Positions 1 through 9,784 of a stretch of 64,000 nt of DNA are shown here, piece by piece. This DNA is from JBDHUW01 sp964642385 (GTDB taxonomy: Bacteria; Patescibacteriota; Gracilibacteria; Absconditabacterales; Absconditicoccaceae). The notes beneath the pieces were generated by a model that searched no databases, was not told the origin of the DNA, and was given only the letters and a program-made list of their open reading frames with translations. Where the stretch lies: assembly GCA_964642385.1 (NCBI GenBank), contig CAZXON010000002.1, forward strand, positions 124,001 to 188,000, written 5' to 3'. Within the stretch, counting starts at the first letter, position 1. Each line of letters begins with the position of its first letter. Position numbers and translations under genes: made by a program.

Positions 1-970
1 TTCAATTCGTCATGCCAGTAGTGTAAATGCTTTGTCGTGTTTCAACTAATCAAGACCATTCTCTTTGCGAAGGAACATGATATCACACCTCACATGGTCA
101 TTGTCTTGCTGTTGCATTGCTTGTCGTGTCACCTCGAATATTGTCGTTTTGTTTATTAGACCAATCAAATGGAGTTGTTTTGGATATTATAAATATACCA
201 TGATTATATCGATTAATTGGTGGTCAATAATTTGAAGCATCAACTAAAGATTCTGTTGTTGGGACTGTTCAAGCTGCAGAAAAGCAATAGTTATTTCACC
301 ATTGAAAATGACAACCATAAGAAGCAGCAGTTGTCCCAGAAATTGATGCTCAAACATTTCTATTTCGTATTACATAGGTTCCTTCAGGAGTTCAATTTGT
401 TATCATAATCTGATCTCAAATATAGTAAACTCAAGGAGTTTTACTAGAATCACTCTGTCCTCACGCACTTGCAGTGCTACCAGGATTTAAAACTCCCTGA
501 TTTTGAAATGGTGCATTGTTAGAATCAACAACTCATAAACAATTAGAAGTATTTCCTTTTTTTGACTCACTCAGAGCAGTAACAGCAAACCAAGATCAAC
601 TTATGTTGCTCGAGTAAGCAAAAGAATCTCCAGTTAGAACACAACTATTTACACTCATCTTTGCTGCTACTCACTTTCCCGCATCTGTTGGAATTGTTGA
701 TAAATATGGTGATAGAGAATCGCTAATTGAACTGATAGTTGAAAGTGATCAAGAGGTGATATGGAAAGGAGCAATAGGAAAAGATCAAAAATCTTCTTTA
801 TAAACCGAAATTGCATTTGAAACTTGTCCTATTTTTACTTTGCGGGTAGAGTCTTTTGCTCTTTCTTGTGCATTTGTAAGTCTTGGTATCAAGGCAACAG
901 CCAGTATACCGATAACCACCACAATAATTAACATTTCAATGAGCGTGAAGCTTTTTTTCCTTTGTAGCAT
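1..970 (-). CDS. Type IV prepilin-like surface protein with C-terminal FISUMP-like domain (3' end cut by window edge)
   Basis: The N-terminus is a class III prepilin signal: a short basic leader (MLQRKK), the cleavage region SFTLIEM, then a hydrophobic helix ending before PRL. This should be processed by a prepilin peptidase and displayed in a pseudopilus or on the surface. Under the standard code the frame would stop after about 61 residues. With UGA as glycine it runs on for more than 320 residues to the window edge. The distal part contains CEVGYHVPSQREW, a motif typical of the Fibrobacter-succinogenes-major-paralogue (FISUMP) domain of secreted proteins. The middle is rich in Ser, Thr and Asn. 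The C-terminus is missing. The pilin call is firm; the FISUMP assignment rests on one motif. Confidence 0.8.
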
Positions 971-1103
971 ATTTTTTATTTATATTAAAAAGAATAATTT
1001 AAAAGCAGTATAATTAAATTTTTTTTTCTTTCAAAAAAACATCATTACTTCAAAAATGATTATTGAATACTTTTAAGTCTGAGTATGAGTGCTTTTGAAT
1101 TTA

Positions 1104-1820
1104 TTATATTCCAAGACCAGTTTCAATATCTTCTTTGCTTATTTCTTTTGTACAGAAAAACCAATCATAGCATTTCATAGGTCACTCTTTTCCTTCAACC
1201 CTATCTTTTGCTACTCCACATGAGCCAGCAGTTGGTACAATAACATCATCTCATGGGCGCCAGTCAGCAGGAGTGGCAATACCAAACTTATCAGCTGCTT
1301 GCATCGCAATTAACGCTCTGTATAATTCATCAAAATTTCTTCAAAGACTAAGAGGGTAGTATATAATTGCTCTTACTGTGCCTTTTGGATCTATAAAAAA
1401 CACTGCACGAACTGCTTTTGTGTTGCTTTCTCATTCTTGTATCATACCGTATTTCTTGGCAACATTCATAGTAATGTCTTCGATCAACGGGAATGTAACT
1501 TCAACATTTTTCATGTCTTTGTATTCAATTTTTTCTTTGATAGTTCTTAGCCATGCTATGTGACTATACAATCCATCGACTGAGAGCCCAACGAGCTTAC
1601 AATTTGCTTTGTTAAACTTCTCCTCAAGAGAAGCAAAAGTCATGAACTCAGATGTACACACTGGTGTAAAATCAGCAGGATGAGAAAAAAGTATTACCCA
1701 GTTTCATTCATACTGTTTAGGGAAATCTATTTCTCATTGTGTTGTTACAGCTTTGAAAGCAGGTGCTTTGTCGCCAATACGAGGCATTACATATAACTCT
1801 TTTGTGGTTTCTTGTTCCAT
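1104..1820 (-). CDS. Peroxiredoxin (AhpC/TSA family, Prx6-like length)
   Basis: A 238-residue thiol peroxidase that reduces peroxides in the cytoplasm. The peroxidatic motif PADFTPVCTSEF is intact, with the catalytic Cys in the usual PxxxTxxC context. The sequence then follows the AhpC/Prx6 pattern (LVGLSVD, HIAWLRTI, FPLIED). The length fits the longer Prx6-type subfamily. Glycines in EGNW and QEGES are written UGA, so the gene looks broken under the standard code. I chose the ATG at 1820 (MEQETTKELY); an in-frame ATG at 1829 and an internal one before PRIGDKAP are alternatives. No clear Shine-Dalgarno sequence is visible. The gene stands alone. Confidence 0.92.
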
Positions 1821-2215
1821 GGTTAGATGCATTAATGATAAAAAAAATAGTATAAGTATTCTTTGGTTAAATTCAAGAAGGGTTCTGTTTGTGTGGATAT
1901 GGACTGTTGATATCAATCAAGAACAAGAACCAAAAAGCCTTTTTTGGAAACAAAATATAGGAAACATCTATTCTATAAAAATAAATCGAATTTCAACCGA
2001 AATGCACCACTAACAGATATAAGATAGATTAGTAGTATATTGTACCTCATAAGATGTTTTATATCCTAGGATCTTTCTAGGTTTATGATTTAGGGCGTGT
2101 TCTATTTGTCCGCAAGAATTTTGCACTATTTTCATTTTCGGCTAAAATTATCACATAGTTTTATTTTTGGGTCTAGAGTAGTTGAAGTGATTTAAATAAT
2201 CATTATAACCAGTTC
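1821..2215. other. Intergenic region upstream of peroxiredoxin
   Basis: About 395 AT-rich bases without a convincing gene. It should hold the peroxiredoxin promoter and probably the left flank of the decayed insertion sequence that follows. A GGGCGTGTTC stretch at about 2093 could be a remnant of an IS terminus, but I found no matching inverted copy on the other side of the transposase remnant. Confidence 0.5.
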
Positions 2216-2631
2216 ATGACTACTAAAAACCCTTATAGAAGAAATTCACACCTTAGCAGACAAAAAACCATCTTAATTTTAGAATATTTTTCTAAAGATT
2301 TGACGGCAACTCAAACATCAAATTTATTATGAATATAATGGATTGGTTGATGTTTGATACGATAAACATTACAGAGTAGATCATTGAAAAAACGAGTTTG
2401 CAAGAGGTAAAAGACACATCAATTGAATAGAAAGTTTTTGGAGCTATTGTAAAAGAAGATTGAATAAATTTAATTGAGTAACTAAAGATAAATTTAGTTT
2501 GCACCTGAAAGAATGTGAGTTTAGATTTAATTGTTGAATAGAGTGAGAAAATATTTATACTAAGTTATCAAAAATCTTAAAAGAGTACGTTAGTTCTTTT
2601 GCTAAAGTACTCTAGACCCTTAAATAATTAA
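2216..2631 (+). pseudogene. Degenerate IS1595/ISXO2-type transposase
   Basis: The ATG at 2216 starts MTTKNPYRRNSHLSRQKTI, a normal N-terminus for this family, and is followed by a helix-turn-helix-like segment up to about 2330. Near 2334 the frame is lost. In another frame from about 2425 the C-terminal block reappears as HINGIESFWSYCKRRLNKFN followed by KDKFSLHLKECEFRFN. This is the conserved end of the DDE domain, with catalytic Glu in IESFW. Most of the catalytic centre is missing, so the copy is dead. UGA-as-glycine is used here too (NGIES, FNGV), so the element lived in a code-25 host. It sits just beyond the distal end of the cassette array. Confidence 0.8.
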
Positions 2632-2752
2632 AGTTTATAACTTAATTATGAACTAAATTGTTATATTTGTCAAAAAATCTTTGTCTTTAAAATCCCCGTT
2701 TTTTGGAAAATCAAAAAAAGTACCGCTTTATTTTTTTAGTCAGAAGATAGAT

Positions 2753-2843
2753 GTCGCCTAACGTCCGCTTCTCGTCCGAAGCACCGACTTCTTATAAAAA
2801 ATTGATATATAGGAGGTGTGTAGGACAGAATCTGTTAGAGGAG
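2753..2843 (-). other. attC-like recombination site 1 (ends cassette 7)
   Basis: Read on the minus strand, this has an R'' core ending CCTCTAAC, an L'' arm AGATTCT, an L' arm AGAAGCGGAC and an R' core GTTAGGCGAC. L'' and L' pair with one mismatch. The R'' core is complementary over eight bases to the first bases of the same cassette (GTTAGAGGAC at 3488-3497). No partner for GTTAGGCGAC is seen further left, so this is the last recognisable site of the array. Confidence 0.8.
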
Positions 2844-2877
2844 TCACAATGTGACCGAAGTGTTTGTGTTTTTGCCG

Positions 2878-3435
2878 TTACTTTAGAAGCAACATTACTG
2901 CCTCATATTTTGGTCTAATTATTTCTTTAGATTTATCAAAATGTAGTTGCTTCCGTTTTCTTTCTAGTTTTTCTCTTACTGAATCTTTTGCTTCACCTTG
3001 AGTTTTGTTTTCATATACAAAAGCAGCATTGAAAATCCCACTAATATTATCGAAATTACTCATTACATCTGCTTCAGTAATAATTTGTTCTTCAATGCTG
3101 CTTCTTCAATTTTGTTGAGATCATCTATGATTTAGAATACACTTTTTTACTAATTCAATTTTCTCCGCAGGATATTGTATTTCTTTTAACTTTTCTTCAG
3201 CAATCTTTGCTCCTGTAATATGATGGTCTTCACGACCATGAATAATTGAACCAATATCGTGCAACCAAGCTGCAATTAAAATTACTTCTTTGTCTCCTCA
3301 TAACTCATCAGAAAGTTTTTCTGCATAATTGACCATAGGAACAAAATGAAATGGAAAAGGTTCGTAACCATATTTGCTGCTTGGTTTTTTGCACTCATTC
3401 TCAACAAAATTCTTTATTTCTTGGACTATATTCAT
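2878..3435 (-). CDS. HD-domain phosphohydrolase (cassette 7)
   Basis: A 185-residue protein with a metal-dependent HD-domain signature: AAWLHDIGS, then EDHHITGA and an ILNHRGS segment. It probably hydrolyses a phosphoester or nucleotide; the substrate is unknown. Several glycines are UGA (ELGGDKE, HRGSQQNGRSS), so the gene is adapted to code 25. I prefer the start MNIVQEIKNF at 3435; an in-frame ATG at 3483 would add 16 residues. The stop codon lies one base from the left arm of the ORF-bracketing inverted repeat, and attC site 1 follows. Confidence 0.8.
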
Positions 3436-3487
3436 AGGTGAAGTAAGAAGTAAAATATTAATAACTTTTAAAGGCATAAACACAAAT

Positions 3488-3548
3488 GTCCTCTAACGTT
3501 TCGCACTAGTCCGTCGTAGAATTATGATGGATAGTGCGTGTTGTCTGT
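3488..3548 (-). other. attC-like site 2 (ends cassette 6)
   Basis: A compact 61-bp site. On the minus strand: R'' ACAGACAAC, L'' ACGCACTA, L' TAGTGCGAAAC, R' GTTAGAGGAC. The L arms pair perfectly over GCACTA. R'' is exactly complementary to the first nine bases of its own cassette at 4790-4798. It has the same length and layout as site 6. Confidence 0.85.
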
Positions 3549-3629
3549 TCGTTTCCCTTACTTATTTACTTGGAGGGGATTTTTTCTAAATTAAATTAAG
3601 ATAAAAATAAGATAAATCAATCAAAAATA

Positions 3630-4658
3630 CTATTTTTTACTATTTAGCCATTCTTTTAGTTGTTTTATATCTTTTTTAGATCCTAAAATATGAATTTGTT
3701 CTTGCTCAAAAATTATATAATTTTCACAAGAAAATTCTGGTAATATATTTTTGGTTTGAGGTGTTATAACAATAGAATCACTATCCAATTTTAGTGGTGG
3801 CATTTTATTTTCTTCAGCATATTTTTGAAAAATATCTCCTTCAATATATTCTGGATTTTTTATATTTAATAAAACACAAAGCGTTTTAGCATTTTCTGGT
3901 AAAAATACTTTTATTTTCCCATTTTCTCGTTTATATTTCCTTCATTTTATGAAAATATCAGAAACTTTTTTATCTGGAACAAAATAAAATCATAGTTTAT
4001 TAGTAATGTTGTCTGTTGAACTTCATAACTTTGATTTATCAAAGTTTTCACCTTCAAATGTAGATGATGTTCAATGATAAGCAATATTTCTTATTTTACT
4101 TTCAGGAAAAATGGTGGTTAAATACTCAGTATATAGTTGTTTAGCAACGACTTCTATATTGATTTTTAGTTTACTTATACTTTCTGGTAATTGTATTTCT
4201 CATTTTGATACTTCTCATGCTAATTTATTTTTATATATATTTTCATATAAGGTTTTTGGTATATCGATTTTGTATAATTTACGATCGGGATTCATTTTTT
4301 TATATCTTATAGCCTCTTGGATATCTGGATTAAACCATGATCCAGCATTACCTCTAATGGCAATAGGAAGTTTTTCTTTGTCTACAGTATTTCATTCTGC
4401 TCTGTATAAAGATATAAATTCTGTGTTTTGATTTGTTTGATTTATATGTTTATCATAAATACTTTTATTTGGTAAAATGTTTTTAGATATAGTTATTAAT
4501 AACTCAGGATTCTGTTCAAAAATCAAATCGATTCCATCTTTGTAATTGGGAATATTTAGTTCTTGTGTTATTTCTGACTTTTTTTTGTTTATATCAAAAC
4601 TACCAATATTTCAATTAGTATTTTTGTTTTCTATATTGTTATTTAAAATATCATTCAT
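3630..4658 (-). CDS. Putative ADP-ribosyltransferase-like protein (cassette 6)
   Basis: A 342-residue protein with no signal peptide, using UGA for many glycines. Two segments resemble the ADP-ribosyltransferase fold. The first, at about residues 80-135, has SLYRAEGNT, then SGFNPDIQEAIRY and KLYKIDIP, similar to LYRG/GRWFT/LYKVDIP patterns. The second, at about 195-235, has AYHGTSSTF, DKSKLGSS and LGFYFVP, similar to YHGTS/GIYFT patterns. No glutamate of an ART motif 3 was assigned with confidence, so activity is uncertain. If active it could be a toxin or effector. The gene is flanked by an inverted repeat of TTGGAGGGGATTTTTT. Confidence is high for the gene and low for the function. Confidence 0.6.
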
Positions 4659-4789
4659 TTTCTTTTATTATGAAGGATAAATTTCGTTAAATTATATCTT
4701 TTTTCTTTTCTTTTGCAAAAAATCTAAATTAAAATAAAAAATCCCCTCCAAATTTCTTCCTAAAAGAATTTGATTACTATAGGGATATG

Positions 4790-4877
4790 ACAGACAACGT
4801 CTGGACTTCGCCTGACGTCCCGACTTTCCGCTGAAATTTATTTAGGTCGGAGATGGAAGGTAAGTCCTGTTATGTGA
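4790..4877 (-). other. attC-like site 3 (ends cassette 5)
   Basis: An 88-bp site. On the minus strand: R'' TCACATAAC, L'' AGGACTT, L' AAGTCCAGAC, R' GTTGTCTGT. R'' is exactly complementary to the start of its own cassette at 5659-5667. The inner stem resembles that of site 5 closely (GGACTT, TGACGYCCCG and GATGGAAGGTAAGTCC in common), so these two sites share recent ancestry although their genes are unrelated. Confidence 0.85.
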
Positions 4878-4910
4878 CCGAACGTAGAGAGGGTATGTGT
4901 TGCTGGAAAT

Positions 4911-5567
4911 TTAAGAAACTTTTACGTTTTTTGTTTTTTCTTTCATTTTTTTAACTTCTTCTTTTCTTTCAGAGGTTTGATAATAATCTCAATGTAGTTT
5001 CAAATATCTTTCTTGAAATGCTTCATTAAGTAAATAAAGAAAATTTGAAATAACATTTTTTGCGTATCATTCATCATTTCTATTTTGTAATTCTTTTTGA
5101 GCATCAATGACCATTTTTATCCATTTTTCATGAGATTGGGTATTATCTGATGATATTAAACGATCTGCTGAATCCTTAATACTTTGTAATATATCTTTAT
5201 AATCTGTTGCATTCATAACATCTCAAAATATCACAGAAAGCTGTCTCGATCATAAAGACTTGAACCAATCAGATTGCATACTTTTTATGGTTTGGAGCTT
5301 CTTTATATCTGTTAAATGCGACATCATAACTTGTGCAGGTCAATATATTTTGCTTTCTGATGTCTCAGCAGTTACTCAATCGTTTAAATTTAATTTCTTT
5401 TTGAGAAAATCGGCTTGAGAACTTTGTATATTTTTCTGCTCGGTTTTCTCTGATTGAATTTTAGTCAGATTTTCTTCCTGAGATTCAATCTGCTTTCTGT
5501 CTTCATCAGTTATTACTCATTTATTTTCTTGATTAATCTCATTTGATTTTAGATCATTAATGGTCAT
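4911..5567 (-). CDS. Hypothetical protein (cassette 5)
   Basis: A 218-residue soluble, charged protein I do not recognise. The N-terminal third is rich in Gln, Glu, Lys and Ser and looks coiled or disordered (DRKQIESQEENLTKIQS). The rest is predicted helical with scattered Trp and aromatic residues and a Lys-rich tail. At least eight glycines are UGA, so it has long been in a code-25 genome. The ATG at 5567 follows a short AT-rich leader inside the cassette. The stop codon touches the inverted repeat TGTTGCTGGAAA. It has no relation to the neighbouring cassette genes, as is usual in integron arrays. Confidence 0.75.
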
Positions 5568-5658
5568 TGAAATGATGTTTATTTACTAAAAGATTATATC
5601 TTAATTATAACCAGAAGTTAAAAAAAAGCAAATTTCGAAATATCTTTCCAGCAACATA

Positions 5659-5748
5659 TCACATAACGTTTCGGCTTATGCGAAGTTCATGAAGTGAATT
5701 TAGGAAACCGAAGTGCAACAAGGTTTCCGCATAAGCCGTGTTATCTGT
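5659..5748 (-). other. attC-like site 4 (ends cassette 4)
   Basis: A 90-bp site with a long perfect stem. On the minus strand: R'' ACAGATAAC, L'' ACGGCTTATGCG, L' CGCATAAGCCGAAAC, R' GTTATGTGA. R'' is exactly complementary to the first nine bases of its own cassette at 6613-6621. The stem is longer and more GC-rich than in sites 2, 3, 5 and 6. Confidence 0.87.
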
Positions 5749-5836
5749 CCCGAGCAAAGCGAGAGTGTAACGTGGTGAGGAGCGGAACGTAGTGAGCACC
5801 GCAGAGTTAATTTGGAATTTGCGGTGGTTGGGTTCA

Positions 5837-6529
5837 TTATTTTAAAGAATACTCAACAGCACTTTCAGCATGAATTCTTGTAGTATCAAACAATAGGACT
5901 TTTACATCTTCTTGCTTAACGAGTAAAGGAATTTCCGTACAACCCAATATTACCGCTTCTGCTCCATTATCAACGAGCTCATCTATGATTCTAATAAATT
6001 GGTCTTTTGAAGATTGATTAACTTTTCCCAAACATAATTCGTGATAAATTACATCATGAACTATTTGCCTATCTTCTTCATTGGGAATTAAAACTTCAAG
6101 TCCATATTTATTAATCAATCTACCTTTGTAAAAATCTTCTTCCATAGTAAATTTTGTTCCCAAAAGACCAATTTTCTTTAATCCTTGTGCTTTGATTTTT
6201 TCTGCGGTTGCATCTGCGATATGTAAAAGAGGGATTTTGATGTTACTTTGAACATCGTCAGCCATTTTATGCATAGTATTAGTGCAAATAACGACAAAAT
6301 TAGCACCACCTTTTTCTAATCTTTGTGCGGCATCAATCATCAATTTTGTCGCCTCTTGCCAATTCCCTTGATGTTGTAATTTTTCAATTTCATCAAAATC
6401 CACAGAATACATTAAACTCTTAGCAGAATGCAAACCGCCGAGCTTCTCTTTAATTTGCTCGTTGATAATGCGGTAATATTCAAGCGAGGATTCCCAGCTC
6501 ATTCCTCCGATAAGTCCTATTGTTTTCAT
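5837..6529 (-). CDS. Aspartate/glutamate racemase family protein (cassette 4)
   Basis: A 230-residue cytoplasmic amino-acid racemase. The N-terminus MKTIGLIGGMSWESS is the family signature. The two catalytic cysteines sit in VICTNTMHK and LGCTEIPLL, on opposite halves of the pseudosymmetric fold. It would interconvert L- and D-aspartate or glutamate, useful for cell-wall D-amino acids. All 16 glycines are GGN and none is UGA, unlike the methyltransferase in the next cassette. The cassette's non-coding flanks are also more GC-rich. This points to recent capture from a standard-code donor. The 16-bp inverted repeat TTAATTTGGAATTTGC brackets the gene. Confidence 0.93.
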   Translation of the reverse strand: MKTIGLIGGMSWESSLEYYRIINEQIKEKLGGLHSAKSLMYSVDFDEIEKLQHQGNWQEATKLMIDAAQRLEKGGANFVVICTNTMHKMADDVQSNIKIPLLHIADATAEKIKAQGLKKIGLLGTKFTMEEDFYKGRLINKYGLEVLIPNEEDRQIVHDVIYHELCLGKVNQSSKDQFIRIIDELVDNGAEAVILGCTEIPLLVKQEDVKVLLFDTTRIHAESAVEYSLK

Positions 6530-6612
6530 AGTATTATAGTTAAAATTTAAAACATTTATAATTTTTTCCTTTTAGGGGCGGGTGGTCGGGGGTAGCAAAT
6601 TCCAAATTAATT

Positions 6613-6700
6613 ACAGATAACGTTTGGACTTTGCCTGACGCCCCGCCCATCCATTGAGATTATTTAAGGCGGGGATGGAAGGTAAGTCCTGTTAGGAGAC
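6613..6700 (-). other. attC-like site 5 (ends cassette 3)
   Basis: An 88-bp site. On the minus strand: R'' GTCTCCTAAC, L'' AGGACTT, L' AAGTCCAAAC, R' GTTATCTGT. R'' is exactly complementary over ten bases to the start of its own cassette at 7537-7546. The inner stem resembles that of site 3. Confidence 0.87.
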
Positions 6701-6742
6701 CGAACGTTTTTAGTGAGGCTCGCGTTTATATTCTATTTTTCC

Positions 6743-7501
6743 TTATTTTTTTGTAGCTATGAAAACCGTCAAAGGTCGATTTAAACAGTAAACTAAATCT
6801 TTTTGACTCACTCAAAGAATTTCCTTAGCTCAGTTCAAACATTCTTCAATAGAAGTTTTTGTCATTGCATGTAGTTTATACAAGAAGTTTCAGATGTCTT
6901 CTTCTTTTTGAAAATTTCGCTTTACATCTAAATCTACAAATTTTATATTATCAAATCCTGATACAAAACATAAACTATCAAAATATTCTTTTGTGAAAAA
7001 GGCTACTTCGTGTCCTGTTATGCAATATTTTGCTACTTTATCATCAAAATGTTTTGCTAAATCTGATCAAGATAAAACATCTACAACTATAAGTCTTCAT
7101 CAGGATTTGAGCACTTTATGAAAATTTTCAAACGCTTTTGTTTTATTGAAGCAATGGTGTAAAGCTCAAAAACTTCGGATAGCATCTACTGAATTTTCTG
7201 GTAAATCTATTGTTTCTGCTCATCATTCAAGAACTGCTATATTGTTTTTTCATAACTCTTGAACTGCTTGCAGTTGTTCTGATGATGGATCTGAAACATA
7301 AAGTTTTTTACATTTGTCAGCTATTTTTCACGAAAAGAATCAGCTTCCAGCTCAAACTTCTAATATAGTTTCCTCTTTTTGTGGATTCAAAAACTTTTGC
7401 ATTGTTTCAAAATCTTGATTTCTTGCATCAGGAAATTCTTTTAAACACTCCTTATAGAGTTCTGATCTTACTCAAGAAAACTCTATTGCTCAGGTTTTCA
7501 T
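6743..7501 (-). CDS. SAM-dependent class I methyltransferase (cassette 3)
   Basis: A 252-residue methyltransferase. Motif I reads ILEVGAGSGFFSGKIA and binds S-adenosylmethionine. It is followed by the acidic YVSDPS strand, SVDAIRSFGALHHC (motif IV region) and LKSGGRLIVVD (motif VI). The substrate is unknown. Six of the glycines in the first 75 codons are UGA, including one in motif I, so the gene depends on code 25. The stop lies 4 bp from the inverted-repeat arm TTTATATTCTATTT, whose partner lies just inside the cassette start. The gene is leftward, away from the recombinase, as expected for a cassette gene. Confidence 0.9.
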
Positions 7502-7536
7502 AGCTATGATTATTAAAAGTTAAATAGAATATAAAT

Positions 7537-7597
7537 GTCTCCTAACGTCCGCGACTAGTCTGATGTCGAAGATGTTCAGATAGTCGCTGTTGTCTGT
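7537..7597 (-). other. attC-like site 6 (ends cassette 2)
   Basis: A 61-bp site like site 2. On the minus strand: R'' ACAGACAAC, L'' AGCGACTA, L' TAGTCGCGGAC, R' GTTAGGAGAC. The L arms pair over GCGACTA. R'' is exactly complementary to the start of its cassette at 9619-9627. Confidence 0.87.
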
Positions 7598-7682
7598 TCG
7601 TGTCCCTCTAAGATTCCTAAGTAAAATGGAGTGGTACTTCTAAATTAAATTAACATAAAGATAAAATATTACAATACAATAT

Positions 7683-8498
7683 TTATTTCTTAAAAGCCTT
7701 TTCAAATATCTTTTTTATATTTCTTGCTTGAATAGTATCACGCCTCAATGTCAGTTTACAATTTGCTTTCATTTCAAAAATACGGTGAAATAGATCTTCG
7801 TTAAAATCTTTCAAATCTTTGATACTATCGAAGAATATCTTAAAATAATCACTAATTTCTTTGGGATATAATACTTCAAAAACGTAGTCTCCAATCACTG
7901 TTACACAATATCAATCTTTAATGAAAGGAATATCATTCGTTGCTAATGATCTGATTCCTATTTTTGTATATAGATCTGTTCCATAAATATCTAAGAAGTT
8001 TGTGTTTCCTGTCAGAAAGTAGACATCTGCTAATCTATTTGCTTGTTCAAAAAAAGCCATTTCTGTTTTATTCATTCCTAAGGCATAGTAAGGACGAGCT
8101 TGATATACATAGGTTGATTCTTGTTTTCCATAGATCTTATTTATATTTAGCATCCAATCTCCTCGTACTCCGTCTAGGCTTTCGATACTTGTTGCTTCAT
8201 AATACATAGATTGTCATTCTTGGAGTTGTGCAACACTTCAGACTTCTCTTAAGTAGATTTTCTTAAGTTCATCTGCTAAATCAAGGAATCATAGTACTCG
8301 TCTATTGTGGAGAAATAACTTTCCGTTTTCTTTGATAATGATTTGTTCATCTACTAATTTTCCAATTACTTTATAAAAATTAGGCAAAGAAATCTGATAT
8401 TCTTTACTTACGTGTTTGTGTAATTCCTGGAGGCTTGCTCATTTGTGTTCAATAAGTTTATGGACAATGGTATCATAGAGTGGTTCAAATAGAAGCAT
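7683..8498 (-). CDS. Winged-helix DNA-binding protein, probable regulator (cassette 2)
   Basis: A 271-residue protein. Residues 1-75 look like a winged helix-turn-helix: KLIEHKGASLQELHKHVS, then PNFYKVIGKLVDEQIIIKEN as a recognition helix and wing. The rest is an unrecognised alpha/beta domain with many aromatic residues. UGA glycines occur throughout (HKGAS, VLGFLD, EVGSV, QEGQS). It is divergent from the SDR-like gene at 8636 with a 137-bp intergenic region, which suggests control of that gene. Two divergent genes in one cassette are unusual. An antitoxin-like role is possible but not shown. Confidence 0.65.
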
Positions 8499-8635
8499 TA
8501 TTTTTCTCAAAAATTAAAATTATCAATTAATGATAATTATTTCTTTAAAATTATCAAATCTATTTACATTTATTTCTATATCATTATATTTCTAAATGTC
8601 AATAAATATGGTTTTAGCTTCTTACCTATATCTCT

Positions 8636-9472
8636 ATGAAACTTAATATCGTAACAGCAGCCTCGAATTCCGTTGGAAAATCTATATTAGAAAAGATTGC
8701 AAATACAGAAGATATAACAATTGGACTTTCAAGAAAAGGATGTGAAATTGCTAATGTACTTGATTATAGGATAACTGATCTTACAAATAAAGAAGTTACT
8801 CAAAAAGAATTATTAAATATTTTATCTACAATTGATTTATCAAAAATAGATAGAGTAAGATTATTTCATAATTGTTGTCTTGCGAAATATGAGTTTCCAG
8901 AAGAATATATTCAATATATCCCACAAGAATATAAAAATAAAGTAATGTGTCAGGATTATGATGGAGATGGAATTGACGACTGAGCTTATCACACTTTAAT
9001 AACTACATTTAAAAATGTTTTTTTAACGCTTTATCCTTTTTGTAAGGATACTTTATTATCGATTGGAACTATTTGTTCTCTTACAGATAAGAAGAAAGTA
9101 TATAGTGAAAAAGATAATGCTATGATTTCTCCTTCTATTTTTCACTCTATGGTAGAAAGTAATTGGCTTCTTAGAAATGAAATTAGTTCTTTAGTACAGA
9201 AATATGAAAACATTCAATCTGTTTGTATTTCTGCTGCAACTGTTAGAACAGATACAGAAGATAGTTTTAGAAAATATTCTTTGGATAAACCTTATTGGGT
9301 TTCCGGAGAGATGATTGCAGATAATTTAGAGTTAGAAACAAGAGAATTTAGAAACAATTATAAAGATATAGATCTTTTTGTTCATCATCCAGAGTGGAAT
9401 AAATTATCTAGAGAGACGGATGAAGAACTTATAAAGAGACAATTGTTTGATATTACAAATGTAGTATTATAG
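8636..9472 (+). CDS. NAD(P)-binding Rossmann-fold (SDR-like) protein (cassette 2)
   Basis: A 278-residue protein. The start MKLNIVTAASNSVGKSI resembles an SDR nucleotide-binding turn, although the usual TGxxxGxG is modified to TAASNSVG. A segment rich in Asp (QDYDGDGIDDG) and one UGA glycine (at about 8981) follow. A canonical YxxxK pair was not found, so catalytic activity is uncertain. It is the only array gene on the plus strand, against the cassette direction, so it must be expressed from its own promoter between 8499 and 8635. Its partner is the divergent winged-helix protein. Confidence 0.65.
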
Positions 9473-9618
9473 AGAGAAATTAATTTATTATAAAGTAGAA
9501 AATCTGCATTTCGGTGTAGTTTTTCTTTTTCTAAAAAAATATAAATTAAAATAAAAAATCCGCTCATTCGCGGACTAGAATTCCATTTTTTTGATTAGTG
9601 AAATTAGTTCGGGATATG

Positions 9619-9722
9619 ACAGACAACGTTTCGGGATAAAAGAAGTTTTGCGGAGTAAAACGAAGCAAAATTTGGGAAAAATGCGAGCTGAGCATTTTTT
9701 CTTTTATCCCGTGTTGTGCGAC
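9619..9722 (-). other. attC-like site 7 (ends cassette 1)
   Basis: A 104-bp site with the longest stem. On the minus strand: R'' GTCGCACAAC, L'' ACGGGATAAAAG, L' CTTTTATCCCGAAAC, R' GTTGTCTGT. R'' is exactly complementary over ten bases to the first bases of its own cassette at 10100-10109. The region just upstream of R'' is GC-rich and resembles that of cassette 4. Confidence 0.88.
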
Positions 9723-9784
9723 CCGAGCGTAACGCAGTGAAGCGAGAGCGCAGCGGGGCTTTAGCGTTTGCGAATGTGCCGTCG

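Noticed and set aside
2292..2504. A 70-aa minus-strand reading frame
   Set aside because: It lies antisense to the transposase remnant, which explains the open frame.
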